From contig CM062810.1 in assembly GCA_031772625.1 (NCBI GenBank), forward strand, positions 705,658,358 to 705,722,357: a stretch of DNA of 64,000 bases, in the 5' to 3' direction. Shown here piece after piece: positions 1 through 10,534 of the stretch. This DNA comes from Pinus tabuliformis (lineage: Eukaryota; Streptophyta; Pinopsida; Pinales; Pinaceae). The translations under genes and the position numbers were made by a program. Under the pieces are notes generated by a model. That model had not been told where the DNA came from. It saw only the letters and a program-made list of their open reading frames with translations, and did no database searches. Position 1 is the stretch's first letter, and each line of letters begins with the position of its first letter.

Positions 1-1
1 A

Positions 2-715
2 GAGGTTCCATCTTTAGATGATACAATCACTGACGACAACAAGGATGACACCGTCCAAATTATTTTCATAAGCACAGACTCCAACAGACATGGGGACAAT
101 TTACCCGTTCCTTTACCGCAGGAAGGAAGTTCGTCAGAGTCGTACCCGGCCGTCTATTCAGTCCCACCTCCAAGCAACCTAGTTGTCTCCTTCGACTGGA
201 ATCATCTAGGCAGACCCCGTTTACCAGCCAGTATACCATTCCGGATTATTGTTCAGATATATAGAATGGTTATGGCTGGTACCATCATAGATGAGGGGGC
301 TTCTGTGAGTATCCTTTCCTCAACTGCTTGGAAAGCGCTTGGTTCGCCATCGCTTTTGCCTGAGATGAGAAATCTAACAGGCTTTGATAAAGGAACCAGT
401 CGACCGTTAGGGATCCTTCCCGATGTGCCCATAACATTGAGAGGGAAAACCGTTCACATGAATGTAATGGTGGTTCAAGGACCCCTGGATTACAATCTAC
501 TCCTTGGACGAGACTATATTTATTGCATGAGAGCCATTGTCTCATCACTCTTTAGAGTGATGTGTTTTCCGCATGAAGGAAGAGTGGTCAAGCTCGTGGA
601 CCAGCTTTCATTTCCCGGATCACGCATAGCAAATAGTCATATACCATCCCTGAATGGTCTTTTCACGCAAGAAATGTCTCAATCTCCAGTCCGTCCTCCC
701 GATGAGCACGAGTGA
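2..715 (+). CDS. Gypsy gag/retropepsin polyprotein, C-terminal part (5'-incomplete)
   Basis: The frame is open from base 2 without a start codon, so the gene enters the window from the left; the ATG at 266 is internal. It ends at the TGA at 713-715. The visible domain is a retropepsin-like aspartic protease. The flap/strand segment before the active site is seen around codons 60-85, the active site is IIDEGASVSILSS (DEGAS in place of DTGAS, a variant I recall from plant Gypsy proteins), and the C-terminal hydrophobic motif is YNLLLGRDY. The protease would release Gag and Pol proteins inside the retroelement particle. No RT or integrase follows in frame, so the element is truncated or internally deleted. 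A non-coding stretch of Gypsy type follows, then a polypurine tract at 3157. Family assignment is by motif recognition. Confidence 0.8.
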   Translation, partial: EVPSLDDTITDDNKDDTVQIIFISTDSNRHGDNLPVPLPQEGSSSESYPAVYSVPPPSNLVVSFDWNHLGRPRLPASIPFRIIVQIYRMVMAGTIIDEGASVSILSSTAWKALGSPSLLPEMRNLTGFDKGTSRPLGILPDVPITLRGKTVHMNVMVVQGPLDYNLLLGRDYIYCMRAIVSSLFRVMCFPHEGRVVKLVDQLSFPGSRIANSHIPSLNGLFTQEMSQSPVRPPDEHE

Positions 716-3156
716 TTCGGAGGGACATGACTGAAACCCAGGGGGCATGCACCCTGGTCTGCTTTGGCAGGAAAACTTCGGGTATAGGGTAGGTTTCCGC
801 GGGAGAATATGACTAGTCTGTACCCCCGTCCGTGATTGGAAGAGGGGGTTATTCTAGAACAAGATTCTCTTGTCAAAGTTATGTGAGTTGGCGGGCATCG
901 TCGCTCACCTTTGTTTATTTCGGTAGACATCGCCAAAGAAGTGTTTTGTTTACGCCGTAAATAGAACTATCTTTGGTAACCTGTAAGAGGTAGGCCTCTC
1001 TCGCTAAAACAAATGTTTTATCGGAAAGAAGTAGGGGTAACCTTGAAACTCTATTTTATACCTGGGGGCATGCAAACCTTTTGGAGTGCAAGCGAAGAGC
1101 GACTATTTATTTTTTAAATTTTTAGGACCTCTAACCCTTTAAACTCGTAGGATTGGTTGTTTCCTAACTTGCATAAAGAAAGGATGTGGGGCAAAACTCT
1201 AAAAGTTGCCGTTTTATATGGGACATTCTTATCATAAGACTGGATTAATCGAGTAGTTTTAGCACATAGTTAAATCTCGTTAAAAAATAAACATAAGACA
1301 TGAGAAAATGTTTCTGCTCGCGTTTAAGCTCATTAAAAAATGAACTATTCCCCGGTAAATAACCATCGTGAATGTAGTACTTCAGCCGTTAAAGCCTTGG
1401 TCGTGTTTGCACCATCACCTCCACTTTTCATTGGCCGATCATTCACCTCCATTTGATTGTTTACCCATTTTGAGGAACAGCTGCGAAGAGTGATCTCACT
1501 AGCCATCCTTGTAACACTGCCGTGATTGGAAAATTCCAAACCTTACCTGGAATCAGTTGCTACCCGTTTTATCACTCGTTCCTCAAAAGACGAGTCTCCT
1601 TTAAGCTCTTTTCAACTGACTCGTAAAATATGAAAAGATTGTCGAGCCATTGGCCTCTCCAGCTCGTTAAAGGGACAGGAAGTGCTATCCCTCCTCTAGA
1701 TTTTAATATTTTTGGACCTGAGGGATTATTACACAAAAAGATCGAGCGCGTGTTTTGTTCGGCTCGTTAAAACTATCGAAAATTCATCCCTTCTGTATTG
1801 TTTTATAATTTTACGGACTTAAGGGATTAGATGACGAAAAAGGAATTTTGGAGTTACCTTTACGTTCCTTTTCAGACTCTCTAAAATTGAAAAGGACCGA
1901 GTTATCTTTGTCGTTAAACTCGTTAAAAAGATTAATAGCGACAAACTTGTCTTTAGACGAGAACGAGTTTCACTATCGCTAGGCTCGTTAAAACATAGCG
2001 ATGGGTTTGCCCGAAGGGCAAATTATAGAACAAGCATATGTTATCCTCCTCAAGCTTGACAAAAATAAAGAGGTACTGGTCAGCAATGACTGGGGAAAAA
2101 TTGGGAAGAAAACTCAAAGCAACTTTGTTGGTAGCAAGTCGATCTTGAACATGACACTTCCACTCCGTGTCCGAGTCGGGTTGGGTTGTTTCATTCACCG
2201 GTCACATCACCATGGTCACGCCATACCATCCACATTTGGGGTTAATGCTACCAATCCATCACATCAGTGTCGCCAATATGTTCAAGAGAAGTCATCCAGA
2301 GAAGTCACCTGTGTCTCACCCACTACCATACATTATACTCCATTCTTTCATGACCGCCACCCTGAACATTATATCATCAGATTGTTTTCACCTCCATCAA
2401 AATCATTTGCTCTATTCTGTGTCATTGATGTGGGATTCATTAAGGCCCTCCTGTGATGGATCACTTCTTGTCGACATCAGCTCATTATCCAAGAAGTTGA
2501 TCTAGGAACACCCCATTCAGTACTTTGAAGCTTGCATGCCTCAATGGCAAGTTTCTCACTTCCGGCGACAGGTTTACATCAATGGCCTTCGACCGAAAGA
2601 TTTTGCGTGGTGTTCGACGCCAAGTCCTTTATTCACACCACATGAATTGTACTGCAGTACCTTGAGGATCATTATCATTATCGGTGATTCCTCTTGCGCT
2701 TGTTAACAGTTTACATCATTGACTGGTAATCAAGCGATGTCTTTCCGTGTTCGGCTTCAAAACATTTCTCACATGGATCGACTTGTACTTCGAGTGAAGA
2801 TCGGACGAGATTGAAGACCCTGGATCTAGTTTCATCCATCCGGGCTGCGATATATATTCAGGGAAATAAAGACATTAAATGTACAGCATTGCAGCACAGA
2901 TAATCATCCTACCAAAAGGATGATGGCTCTATCAGAATCATCAGTCTACACTCAGACGATTGTCTGTCCTATGTACATGAAAATGAATTTATAAAGCTGA
3001 GCATGGGAATGCCCGCCTCAGCTAGATCATGAAAACAGTATGAAGATAATGTATTGTATTGTATCTTATTACAGGTCTCCTCCCAGCATTGAAAGAACTT
3101 CGGATCCTCATAATAAAGCATTTCACCCGACACCAAAAGGTTAACGACCTCATACT
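716..3156 (+). other. Non-coding internal region of the Gypsy remnant
   Basis: No credible gene is seen in this 2.4 kb. The motif CTGGGGGCATGCA, typical of the untranslated part of plant Gypsy elements, occurs near 1062, and a close relative occurs near 740. Short ORFs on both strands (for example 2001-2456 and 2167-2505) have no recognisable motif and overlap each other in different frames. The stretch lies between the protease ORF and the polypurine tract, where RT, RNase H and integrase would be expected in an autonomous element. Confidence 0.5.
1276..1992 (+). repeat. Dispersed 9-bp motif CTCGTTAAA, five exact copies
   Basis: Exact copies start at 1276, 1663, 1763, 1919 and 1984. Relatives occur near 996 (CTCGCTAAA) and 1328 (CTCATTAAA). 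Spacing is irregular, 65-390 bp, so this is not a simple tandem array. The motif lies only in the non-coding part of the Gypsy remnant. Its role is unknown; it could be a decayed internal minisatellite or a protein or RNA recognition site of the element. Confidence 0.6.
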
Positions 3157-3168
3157 TTAGGGGGCAAC
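3157..3168 (+). promoter_or_regulatory. Probable polypurine tract of the Gypsy remnant
   Basis: A purine-rich run (TTAGGGGGCAAC) immediately precedes TGTTATAGACG, a typical start of a plant Gypsy LTR. In such elements this site primes plus-strand DNA synthesis. The call rests on position and base composition only. Confidence 0.5.
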
Positions 3169-3982
3169 TGTTATAGACGTTTTTGTGCCTTACAACTCCA
3201 AGCATGAAATTTCCATAAACCAAGGGCTCCTAAGTCCCTAAAAGTGTTGTTCTAACCCCTAAAGGAACAAGGTCAACAGATTACAGCTTCTCCCAGAAGT
3301 TCTCCACCAGAAACTGCTCAGAATTGGTCAAAACAGGATCATTTCAGCTACTCCACTAGTTAAGTGCGTTGCATTACACCTAAATACACTGTGAGGGTGC
3401 GTTGCATTTCAAAAATCCCTTCTGTAGGGTGCGATGGGCGAGAAATGACAAATGGCAGTGTCATTCTGCGAGGTGGAGAGGAAATGGAAGCTTCTAGAAT
3501 CTTCTCCTGTGACACTTGCCTCACTGAATTCGACCAAAGATGAGTAAGAGGCCCTCAGTCTCCAAGTGGAAGCAAGAACTGACAGAGAGAAGACACTAAT
3601 CAAATCACAAGCTGACTCATCCTCCTTACACATATCCATATATGGATCCCTCATCCCAGAGATCCAGAGGCTGGAATTTTGCATATTGTAAGGAATTGTT
3701 GTTGGTTTCTAGAGACATTCATCAGATTGTTGGGTGATTTATGCTTTGTTTGAGGTGAAGAGGGGCTTCTTTGCTGGGAGGTTGATGCTGGGTCGGAACC
3801 ACTGGTTGTAACTCCTCCTGGATCTTTTCTTGCTTATCAATAAAAACTATTTGAGTTTTCCTCCATGCTTTTGTATCATTGATGCTTGTTACATTTTGTG
3901 TGGTTAACTTAAATATGATCCTAAGTTGTTTATGAATATAGATCCTTGTCTTTGTATAGTGCTCTTCTTCTGTGATCTTACA
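3169..3982 (+). repeat. Probable 3' LTR of the Gypsy remnant
   Basis: Starts TGTTATAGACG directly after the polypurine tract. It contains an AATAAA-type polyadenylation signal near 3838, and a plausible TG...CA end is CTTACA at 3982. The 5' copy lies outside the window, so the right end cannot be confirmed by comparison and could be off by tens of bases. Confidence 0.45.
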
Positions 3983-4226
3983 GGTACTTTGTGAAGCTGG
4001 GCAAGCAAGGGAGCAGGTCGCTGGAGACTATCAAAGAAGAGAGGGATTGAATCAAAGGATTAGCGTAAGACACAGGTTGGTTCTTTCTATTCCTCTCTGT
4101 CTATAATTCATAAAGGAAATACAAAAGTAGTTTTTCTCTGTTTGTTTCTAAGGCAGCTGTCACACCTTAGTGGGATAGAGCAGTTCTAAATAGACCCTTT
4201 TCCCTGTAACACTCCGAACAAAAAAC
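3983..4226. other. Short spacer, nothing recognised
   Basis: No gene, repeat or regulatory site is recognised between the probable LTR and the reverse transcriptase fragment. Confidence 0.4.
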
Positions 4227-4733
4227 AAAGCTCATTTATTTATTGAGGAGATATAAGAAGCATTTGCATGGGACTACCCTGATATGAAAGGAATTGATCC
4301 CCAATTATGTACACACCACATTTACATAGAAAAAGAAGCGAGACCTGTTCGCCAGCCTCAAAGGAGACTTAATCCTCATCTAAAAGATGTGGTAAAAGCT
4401 GAACTTCAAAAACTTTTAGATGTCCATTTCATCTATCCCATATCCGATAGTAAATGGGTCTCTCCGCTTGTGGTGGTACCAAAAAAGAATGGGAAATGGA
4501 GAATTTGTGTGGACTACAGAGAACTAAATAAAGCAACACAAAAAGACCACTTCCCTCTCCCATTCATTGATCAAGTATTAGACACTTTGGCAAGAAAGAA
4601 ATTCTTTTCTTTCCTAGATGGCTTCAGTGGATATAATCAGATCCAGATTGCCCCTGAAGACCAAGACAAAACCACTTTTACTTTTCCTTGGGGAATATTT
4701 GCCTACAGAGTTCTACCTTTTGGCTTATGCAAT
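4227..4733 (+). pseudogene. Gypsy reverse transcriptase fragment, truncated
   Basis: The plus frame encodes the N-terminal half of a Ty3/Gypsy reverse transcriptase: EAFAWDYPDM, then KWVSPLVVVPKKNGKWR, VDYRELNKAT, FSFLDGFSGYNQI and VLPFGLCN. The frame is open upstream of the ATG at 4284 except for one in-frame TAA at 4254-4256, so the ATG is not the real start. The match ends after GLCN at 4733, exactly where the inverted repeat at 4734 begins. The catalytic YxDD half, RNase H and integrase are absent. It is probably an old insertion target broken by the neighbouring element. Confidence 0.85.
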
Positions 4734-4760
4734 AACAATGTAAACTTTGAAATGGGAACT
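4734..4760 (+). repeat. Left terminal inverted repeat, 27 bp
   Basis: Begins AACAATGTAAAC and ends GGGAACT. It is identical to the reverse complement of 44730-44756. A 27-bp perfect inverted match is very unlikely by chance in 64 kb, and it starts exactly at the break in the Gypsy reverse transcriptase frame. Confidence 0.9.
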
Positions 4761-4807
4761 GATACTGTTACCCGTTTCGTAGAGATAGCTAAAAAGTGAC
4801 CTGATTT

Positions 4808-4858
4808 TGAAAAGGGGTGATGCAGAACACACATGTTTTTTTTAGAGCATAGTTTTTG
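4808..4858 (+). repeat. Left subterminal repeat of the TIR element
   Basis: The segment starting TGAAAAGGGGTGATGCAGAA and running into a T tract resembles, with gaps, the reverse complement of 44614-44665: TGAAAAG, a GAAC core, ATG plus a T-run, TTTAG, then GCAT. It sits 48 bp inside the left TIR; the right counterpart sits about 65 bp inside. Subterminal repeats of this kind commonly bind transposase, but that role is inferred here. Confidence 0.5.
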
Positions 4859-4860
4859 GC

Positions 4861-5565
4861 ACTTTAGTTTTTTTTATGTACATCACGTTTTAGAATGGTA
4901 GTGATTTTCATGCTGATTTAAAAAAGTGAGCATTCTGCATGACACTCCTTTTTTAAAAGCCCTATTTTTTGGCTTTAAATTTTTTAATGTATAAAAAGTA
5001 AATAATTATTTAGTAAATTTGATAATTTTTGAAGTGGTCGTTTTCTTCACATTTTCTTGTTTTTTATTATAATTTTAAAAAAAAATTCCGTGAGGTTTTT
5101 ACTGTTTTGCATTTTTAAATTAGAAGATCGATATTTAGACTTTTCGATATTCTACATATTTATACATCCTTAATTAATTTTTCGATCGACATGAAATACT
5201 TGTTTCTAAAAAACAATATTTTTTAACAATGGACATAAAAATAACAATTTTTAACATAAATATAACTAAAAAACTAGACGTTTTGATAATTTTTTGTTAG
5301 AATTGACATGTCAAAATCACAATTTTTATATGATAATTTTAACTAAAAATGGTTAAATAATAGATTTTTCTATGAATTTCATGTCAAAAAAATAATAAAA
5401 ATCACTTCTTTTTTTTTCAAAAAATAATGATTAACTTAAAAATCAATGCAAAAATCGCATATTACCAATATTGAACGTATAACAACCCTAATTGAGTGTT
5501 TATTCTTCTCATAAAATGTCAAAGTCAAAAAATTGCAAAGCTTGATTTACAAGCACAACTTAAAT
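4861..5565. other. AT-rich non-coding end of the TIR element
   Basis: Very AT-rich with many short T and A runs and no ORF of note. A short inverted relative of the subterminal repeat (ATTCTGCATGACAC) lies near 4934. The stretch probably contains the 3' untranslated region and polyadenylation site of the minus-strand methyltransferase gene, whose stop codon is at 5566-5568. Confidence 0.5.
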
Positions 5566-6846
5566 TTAATCAACAATGTCACGTAATCCAAACTCTTCGT
5601 CCTCTAGAGTTTCATCATTGTCCTCTTCCACAATATTTTCTGTTTCATTTTGCTCATTTTCCTCTTCTAATGGGTCTTTGATGTCTGCGAAACTCCCAAT
5701 GTATGTCTTTCCAAACATTCCATGTAATGGTGGTTGGGGTTCCTTTGCCTTTTTTGCCACACGTGATTCACTAAAGTCCCCTTTCTTCAACCCAATTTCT
5801 TGCATTTCATCTAGAAGAAATTGAAGAGCATTAATTCTTTGCTGAATGAAATTGCACTATACTGGATCTTTTTCAATTGCAATGCAATTTCTTCCTTTTT
5901 GAAGGCAACATGCTAGTGTTGTACCTAATTTTCAAGCACAAAAGAAATAATGAACTAAATTAGTGCAATGACATATTAATTAAAAAAATAACATATTGAA
6001 ATTCAATCCCATATAATAAAACTTACCTGAGCCAGAAAATAAATCCAAAACCCAATCTCCTTCATTTGAACAAATGTCTATAAGATAGTTAATCAATAAT
6101 TGTGGTTTTTTATAAATGTTAACTATCTCTCCTTTTGCTTCTTTGTCTTCATATGTTAGTTTTCTCACAACAACATCATAACTCAGTATTTGGCTATGAC
6201 TTTTTCTATCTACCTGATCAAAAATCATAGACATATGGCTATCATCTTTTGCCCAACTATCAATATGAATGAACTCACAATCATTTATAAATTGTTGATC
6301 TTCATTGTGAAGAAGATTTGACTTTTCCCTGTAATATGAAATAGTAAAAGTTAAATTAACTTGTACGTAAATAAAATTTTCAACATTAATCAAATATACA
6401 TTTTAAACGTCTTACCATGTAAGCTGCATCCTTGAATTTGTTTTCCCCTTGAAGCTTGACAATATCATTGCCAATTGTGTGTCTGAATGAAATGTCACAA
6501 ATCTCCATAATGGTGATGACGTGACTTCTACAAAGCCCGCAACCACTTTACTAAAAGTTTGATAAGTATAAGGGTCACTATCATAGTCAATGTTTGGAAT
6601 ATTGAAACCATGGGGAATATCTGCAATGACTAGGGCATAATCCCTTTTAGGTATGAGTTTAGCAATGTCTTCACAGTCGCCTTGTATTACTTGATATTGA
6701 GTAGTGTCTAGCCCATTCCAAATGAAATGATTAAGAGTTGGATCAAGTTGAATATCCTTAATACGTTGCTTCCTCAGTCTTTCGATCTTTATTTTTTCGA
6801 TAAAGGTTTTGAAACTATCTAGCACTCCATTATCATCCTTCCTCAT
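5566..6846 (-). other. Methyltransferase catalytic domain exons 4-6
   Basis: Exon 4 (6846-6416) has YQVIQGDCEDIAKLIP followed by YALVIADIPHGFNIP; the tetrapeptide DIPH stands where DPPY/F is usual. Exon 5 (6328-6027) ends inside DLFSGSG, and exon 6 (5924-5566) continues TTLACCLQKGRN. It then runs through a TAG stop to a highly acidic tail rich in E, D and N, ending at the TAA at 5566-5568. The order IV then I fits the PF01555-type N6_N4 methylases. The two substitutions in motif IV may be family-specific or may mark loss of activity. Confidence 0.8.
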
Positions 6847-7195
6847 CTTTTATAAAATAAACAAATATATGTGTAAGTTATAAATTAAAAATAGTACACA
6901 GATGAATAAAAATGAATGTATAAATCAAGATACTTTTTTAAATGCAAGATAAAAAGCTTTTAATGTTGATATAGAACTTGAATCTGGATAGTTGCGTACG
7001 ACATCATCCCAACTATCTTCATTCAACAATCTAACCATTTGTTCTTGAATTTTCATGTAAACTTTGTGACTACATAGATAAAGTAACAAAAAGTTAATAT
7101 AATGATATGTATAACAAATACTACCAAGAACAACATGTTTTATTTAAAATATAATTATAATCTAGAAATAAATAAAAATATTTCAAGAAACTTAC

Positions 7196-8077
7196 TTTTG
7201 AAATTCTTCAGACATTTCCTCCAATGATAATTCCCCTGACCTCACATGAGATAATATTGTTTTGACAATTTTTTCATCTTTTACTCCTTGCATCGCCCTC
7301 CAAGGTGTGATAGTCATATCTTCTGGAAGATGCTTCATTTCAGGAGCTAATTTATTGTTGCCACATATGAATGGCTTAGACTTTTTGACCTTCTGGTTTT
7401 TAATGGCAATGTCTTCCCACATGCCAAAAATCTCATCAATCAACCTCCAAACATCTCCAGTTCTAAATGCCAATTGGAAAATGTTATCAACACCTCTAAA
7501 TAAATCACTATGTTTGCTGCCCTTTCCACCTTTTGAATTGGTTTTCTCTTCAATTTGATATCCTATTTCCATACAACATTCCTTTCGGAACTCTGCAGTA
7601 ACTTTTGTCCTATCCCCACCACATTTTTCTTCAAATTCACTATGAATAAATCTAACCCTTTGGATGAAAGTCATAGACATCCTATATTCATTATCTGAAT
7701 TATGATCCCATGCCACTAACTTTGCTTCTGTATCAGATAAACCAGCGTAAATGATACATTTCATTGTTTCAAAACGTGGGTTATTAGGATATTCCTCCAT
7801 CAATTGTCTTTGAGCTTCTACAGAATGGTTCCCCCAAAGCACATAATAATTGTATTCAAAACATTTTTACTTATCAAATGCTTCTTTGTTGGGAACTTGA
7901 AGTGGATCAACAAGAAGCACATAACTAACCACATGAGCATATGGAATGTACCTCATCAATGTCTTCAAGTTGTGAACATGCAGATGATGTGGCTTTCTAA
8001 CTTGATAGTGACATTGTTCTTCACTTGCTTTATAGGTTTGCCTGACATTAAGCTGAAATGTGCGACCACCATCAATT
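7196..8077 (-). other. ParB/sulfiredoxin-like domain region of the methyltransferase gene
   Basis: After the frameshift near 8078 the frame reads IDGGRTFQLNVRQTYKASEE, then YAHVVSYVLLVDPLQVPN, one TAA codon, and YVLWGNHSVEAQRQLMEE. The GNHSVEA stretch corresponds to the G-[GN]-x-R/H-x-x-A box of ParB/Srx-fold domains. The following VAWDHNSDNEYRMS matches the next helix seen in ParB-methyltransferase fusions of phages and mobile elements. No clear helix-turn-helix DNA-binding domain was identified. The remainder (GGKGSKHSDLFRGVDNIFQL onward) is not recognised. Domain identity rests on motif recognition and needs a profile search. Confidence 0.6.
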
Positions 8078-9135
8078 AAGTTTCTTTTGTCAAATTCTCT
8101 CGAATGACATTTTGTTTTGTTTTGATAATGCCATCTTCTAAATCAGCTCCTGGTGTAATGATTTCTCTTCTTTCTTTTGAAGTTTCACTAGGTTCTTGAC
8201 TGCTGGTAATGACTGATTCAAAATCATCAACTCTACTTTTCTTGGTCATAACATTCCCACCAGAGTTATTCTTGGGCATTGTTACTTTTGGATTTTTATG
8301 GCTCTTCTCAGTTCCAATGTCATCTTCAGTAATGACAACATATGTTTCATCGTCAATTTCAACTTCATCGTTCTCAAAAGTAACTTGTTTACCCTTGCTA
8401 TATTTATCCACCAAATACCTTTTTTTCTGATTCTTTGGATGTAGTTTTGTAGCATTATCAATTACTTCATTTTGCCTATTTTCCATATTTTCTTCTGAGA
8501 CTGAGTAAAAACTGCTGACAACTTTCATGATATCATTCTCAATGAAATGAATGCCTCCCAACCTAATTGAACAACTTTCAACGAAATTTTGCCAAACAAA
8601 ATATCATATGTCAATAAAAAACAAAGTTAAAAAATATAGTGAGACACTTTCAAAAACGCAAAATATAAATATAAATAATAATACTTACGATGTTTTGTCT
8701 CATCTCATTTACGATTTGACTACACAACTTTGTAGATACCTCTCTCGTGTCATACAATGAATATGATAGTTGGTAATTAACCCTTTCATGTGACTTGGGA
8801 GCTTTTGTAAGTTCGTAAACAACTTCAGTGTCCAGTATCGAACACATATCTACGACTCTTCCCATCACCTCAAAAATTCCATTATCATTCGGTATATCGA
8901 TATATAGATATATATTCGCATTTGCACTTTCTCTTTCTTTCACATACCACATTCTTGATGAAAATTTCACCTCTTTCGAATTCTTCCACTCTGAAATCAT
9001 CTTGTTATCACTTGAGGCACTTGAAAGAATTGTAGTCATGAGCTCAGGTGGAGTTCGTTCACCAATGTTTCTTTTAGATGCACCTTTATGAGTCTTTGGT
9101 CCAGAAAGATTCACTGAAATTCTCTTTGATGCCAT

Positions 9136-9312
9136 TTTCCTAAAAAATAGAAACACATAAATCAGTAAATAATAAAAACATATTAACTTAAATTAACAAC
9201 GAAAATATATCATAAATTTTAATCAACAATCGCCCCACCCACCGCCCCTCATATTCCAAAAGGACATGCATTAACATTCCAGTGTAAAAAAGTAAATCAC
9301 GAATAAAACATT
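9136..9312. other. AT-rich upstream region of the methyltransferase gene
   Basis: Between the start ATG at 9135 and the first GC-rich repeat at 9313 the DNA is AT-rich and gene-free. It should hold the minus-strand promoter and 5' untranslated region of the methyltransferase gene. No TATA box could be singled out. The sharp base-composition break at about 9313 marks the satellite border. Confidence 0.45.
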
Positions 9313-10377
9313 TTGCTTGGGCGCCCTCACCCACCCCCCCCCCCCCCCCCCCGCATGGCATGGGCGCCCTCACCCACCCCGCATGGCATGGGCGCCCTCA
9401 CCCACCCCCCCCCCCCGCACGGCATGGGTGCCCTCACCCACCCACCCCCCCAAGCATCCCAACCCCCCCACCCCGACGGCCTAGGTACCCTCACCCGCCC
9501 CACTGCCCGGGTGCCCCGGCCCAACCCCCACAACCCTCTCCGGCCCGGGCGCCTTCACCCTCCCGCCCGCCCGCCCCAACTCTCTCCCTACTCTGCCCCC
9601 GCCCCACCCGCCCGCCCGCTCGCCCGACCCATCGACCCAGGCGCCCTCACCCACCCCTCCGGGCGCCCTCCCTACCTCTCCCCCAACCCGCGTGCCCCGC
9701 ACCCCCTCACCCGCCTGCTCCAATCCTCCCGGCGCCCCACCCCTCCGGGCGCCCTCGCCCGCCCGCCCGCCCCACCCCTCCGGGCGCCCTCACCCGGCCC
9801 CCCGCCCGGCGCCATCACTCAACCGCCCGCCTCACCCAAACCCCACTTCGCCCGGGCTCCCTACCTCTCCCCACACCCGCCCACCCCGCACCCCCTCACC
9901 CGCCCGCTCCAACCCTCCCGGCGCCCTCGCCCGCCCGTCCGCCCGGCGCCCTCACCCACCAGCCCACCCGCCTCAACCGAACCCCCCTCCACCCGAGCTC
10001 CCTACCTCTCCCCCAACCCGCCCAACCCTGACCCCCTCACGCACCCCTCACCCACCCGCTCCAACCCTCCCGGCGCCCTCACCCCTTCGGGCGCCCTCGA
10101 CCGCCCCCCCCTGCCCGGCGCCCTCACCCACCTGCCTACCTCACCCGAACCCCCCTCCGCCCGAGCTCCCCACTGCACCCCCTCACACCGCACCCTTTCA
10201 CCCTTTCACCCCGCACCCCCTCACCCGCCCGCCCCGCCCCTTCAGGCGCCCTCGCCCGCCCGCCCGCCCCACACCTCCGGGCGCCTTCACCCGCCCCCCC
10301 GCCCGGCGCCCTCACCTGCCCCCCCGCCCGACGCCCTCACCCACCCGCCCGCTTCACCCGAACCGTCCTCCGCCTGG
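9313..10377. repeat. GC-rich minisatellite, family B
   Basis: Degenerate tandem repeats built on GGCGCCCTCACCCGCCCGCC, with variable unit length. The array opens with three near-copies of GGGCGCCCTCACCCACC plus C-runs and the word GCATGGCATG. A 19-base C homopolymer lies at 9334-9352. The long ORFs that cross it in several frames are artefacts of a sequence without stop codons: they are proline/arginine-rich and occur on both strands. The same family recurs at 15513-15774 and, as the complement, at 38591-39300. Confidence 0.85.
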
Positions 10378-10534
10378 GCGCCCTCGTGCAGGGGCCACCC
10401 GCGCCCTCGCCCAGCAGGCAGGGCGACCCTGCCTGTCGGGCGAGGGCACGGGCGGCCTGGGCAGTGCCTGCACGACGACGCCCTCCCTCGTGCAGGCGCC
10501 ACCCGGGCCGCCCGCGCCCTTGCCCGGCAGGCAG
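10378..10534. repeat. Palindromic satellite, family A, first block
   Basis: Partial units of the 125-bp palindromic satellite, recognised by CTCGTGCAGGCGCCACCC and CCCGGCAGGCAG. The block is interrupted at 10534 by LTR element 1; its last five bases GGCAG are the target duplication (10530-10534). The B/A junction here is a near copy of the one at about 15760-15790, so a larger block containing both families was duplicated before the insertion. Confidence 0.85.

Larger units (their letters stand above)
5566..9135 (-). pseudogene. ParB/sulfiredoxin-like domain fused to beta-class N4/N6 DNA methyltransferase
   Basis: Spliced minus-strand gene. Exons by GT/AG sites are 9135-8689, about 8561-7196, 7069-6934, 6846-6416, 6328-6027 and 5924-5566; four donors read GTAAGT or GTAAGA. 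Exons 2-6 join in phase, giving roughly 1,010 residues. Exon 1 (149 codons) is unrecognised. Exon 2 starts with a charged linker, then a ParB-like domain with YVLWGNHSVEAQRQL and GLSDTEAKLVAWDHN. Exons 4-6 carry methyltransferase motif IV (ADIPHGF), then motif I (DLFSGSGTT, created by the exon 5/6 junction) and GRNCIAIEKDP; this order defines the beta class. Lesions: a frameshift near 8078, TAA at 7867-7869, TAG at 5857-5859, and a one-base phase mismatch at the exon 1/2 junction. The predicted role is methylation of adenine N6 or cytosine N4. The gene is divergent from the transposase-type gene at 39984. The start ATG at 9135 was chosen over 9156 because the extra residues look non-coding. 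Origin by transfer from a phage or bacterium is inferred. Confidence 0.82.

Noticed and set aside
2001..2505. Overlapping ORFs of 112-151 codons
   Set aside because: Two plus-strand frames and one minus-strand frame overlap, with no motif and no recognisable splice context in a Gypsy non-coding region.
5566..9135. Bacterial contamination as the source of the methyltransferase
   Set aside because: The gene has five introns with good GT/AG sites and AT-rich plant-like surroundings, and is enclosed by TIRs that abut plant retroelements.
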